Shown: in pieces, positions 63,966-64,000 of the stretch
Numbering within the stretch: the first letter of the stretch is position 1
Layout: every line of letters begins with the position of its first letter
Assembly (NCBI GenBank): GCA_963762315.1
Contig: CAVXKO010000005.1
Span: 558,001 to 622,000 of the forward strand
DNA length: 64,000 bases
Direction of reading: 5' to 3'
Origin: RPQJ01 sp963762315
GTDB lineage: Bacteria; Pseudomonadota; Gammaproteobacteria; Steroidobacterales; Steroidobacteraceae
Program-made: the position numbers and the translations under genes
The notes under the pieces: generated by a model
Told to the model about the DNA's origin: nothing
Databases searched by the model: none
Seen by the model: the letters and a program-made list of their open reading frames with translations, nothing else

Positions 63966-64000
63966 TCAGTGGGCATAGATGCGGTCGAAGACGCCGTCGT
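63966..64000 (-). CDS. 3' end of a truncated gene (window edge)
   Basis: The last 35 bases, read on the minus strand, encode DGVFDRIYAH followed by TGA at 63966-63968. The frame is open to the window end and lies 21 bases upstream of the ABC exporter start, so the two are probably co-transcribed. The family cannot be told. Confidence 0.35.
   Translation of the reverse strand, partial: DGVFDRIYAH

Overview
The window is 64 kb of GC-rich bacterial chromosome. Protein families and gene order point to a Gammaproteobacterium, possibly of the Steroidobacterales/Nevskiales type. The clues are TolB/FlgO-TPR proteins, DUF4124 and DUF3011 proteins, YajQ, an OxyR-type LysR regulator, and a wax-ester and phasin gene set. 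The taxon is inferred from these families only. No rRNA, intact tRNA, CRISPR array, integrase or transposase was found.

Layout. 0-10 kb: a membrane TPR protein, then a possible catabolic run (class II histone-deacetylase-like amidohydrolase, SDR, secreted SnoaL-like protein, secreted alpha/beta hydrolase, amidase, GMC oxidoreductase). 10-12 kb: a secreted protein with a duplicated motif and an OmpW-OmpA outer-membrane protein. 12-19 kb: a neutral-lipid module with patatin lipase, phasin, wax ester synthase/DGAT and a two-domain fatty acyl-CoA reductase. 19-22.6 kb: small secreted or housekeeping genes. 22.6-31 kb: a 2-oxoacid:acceptor oxidoreductase (beta, gamma-alpha fusion, GltD-like electron-transfer subunit), a CHAT protease with an M17-N macro-like domain, a PCu(A)C copper chaperone, OxyR and a Nudix hydrolase. 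31-39 kb: a sulfatase with an AraC regulator, a tRNA-like remnant, a D-2-hydroxyacid dehydrogenase, a channel-like protein, a GIY-YIG-like protein, an S1C protease and a UDG-family protein. 39.5-44.7 kb: a NAD-reducing [NiFe] hydrogenase operon, hoxFUYHW. 44.7-50 kb: a Cfa-like methyltransferase paired with a DHCR24-like flavoprotein (candidate 10-methyl fatty acid synthesis), a GDPD lipoprotein and a fatty-acid desaturase. 50-55 kb: YajQ, membrane and lipoproteins and a HerA-like ATPase. 55.7-62 kb: a sulfate-type ABC transporter whose ATPase carries a USP-like tail, followed by a histidine kinase and response regulator. 62-64 kb: an ABC exporter.

Two themes recur. The first is lipid chemistry: wax esters, desaturation, methyl branching and cyclopropanation, lipases. 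The second is low-potential redox metabolism: Hox hydrogenase, a Kor-type oxidoreductase, OxyR, and a Cys-rich PAS kinase.

The sequence has an unusual number of single-base frame breaks. At least 16 occur in 13 otherwise well-conserved genes, and most resolve by removing one G or C. This looks more like assembly indel error than gene decay, so frame-broken genes are annotated across the break, with its approximate position. Palindromic repeats with CTCTCCCGC/GCGGGAGAG arms occur in three clusters; one cluster is read in frame as the tail of the wax ester synthase.
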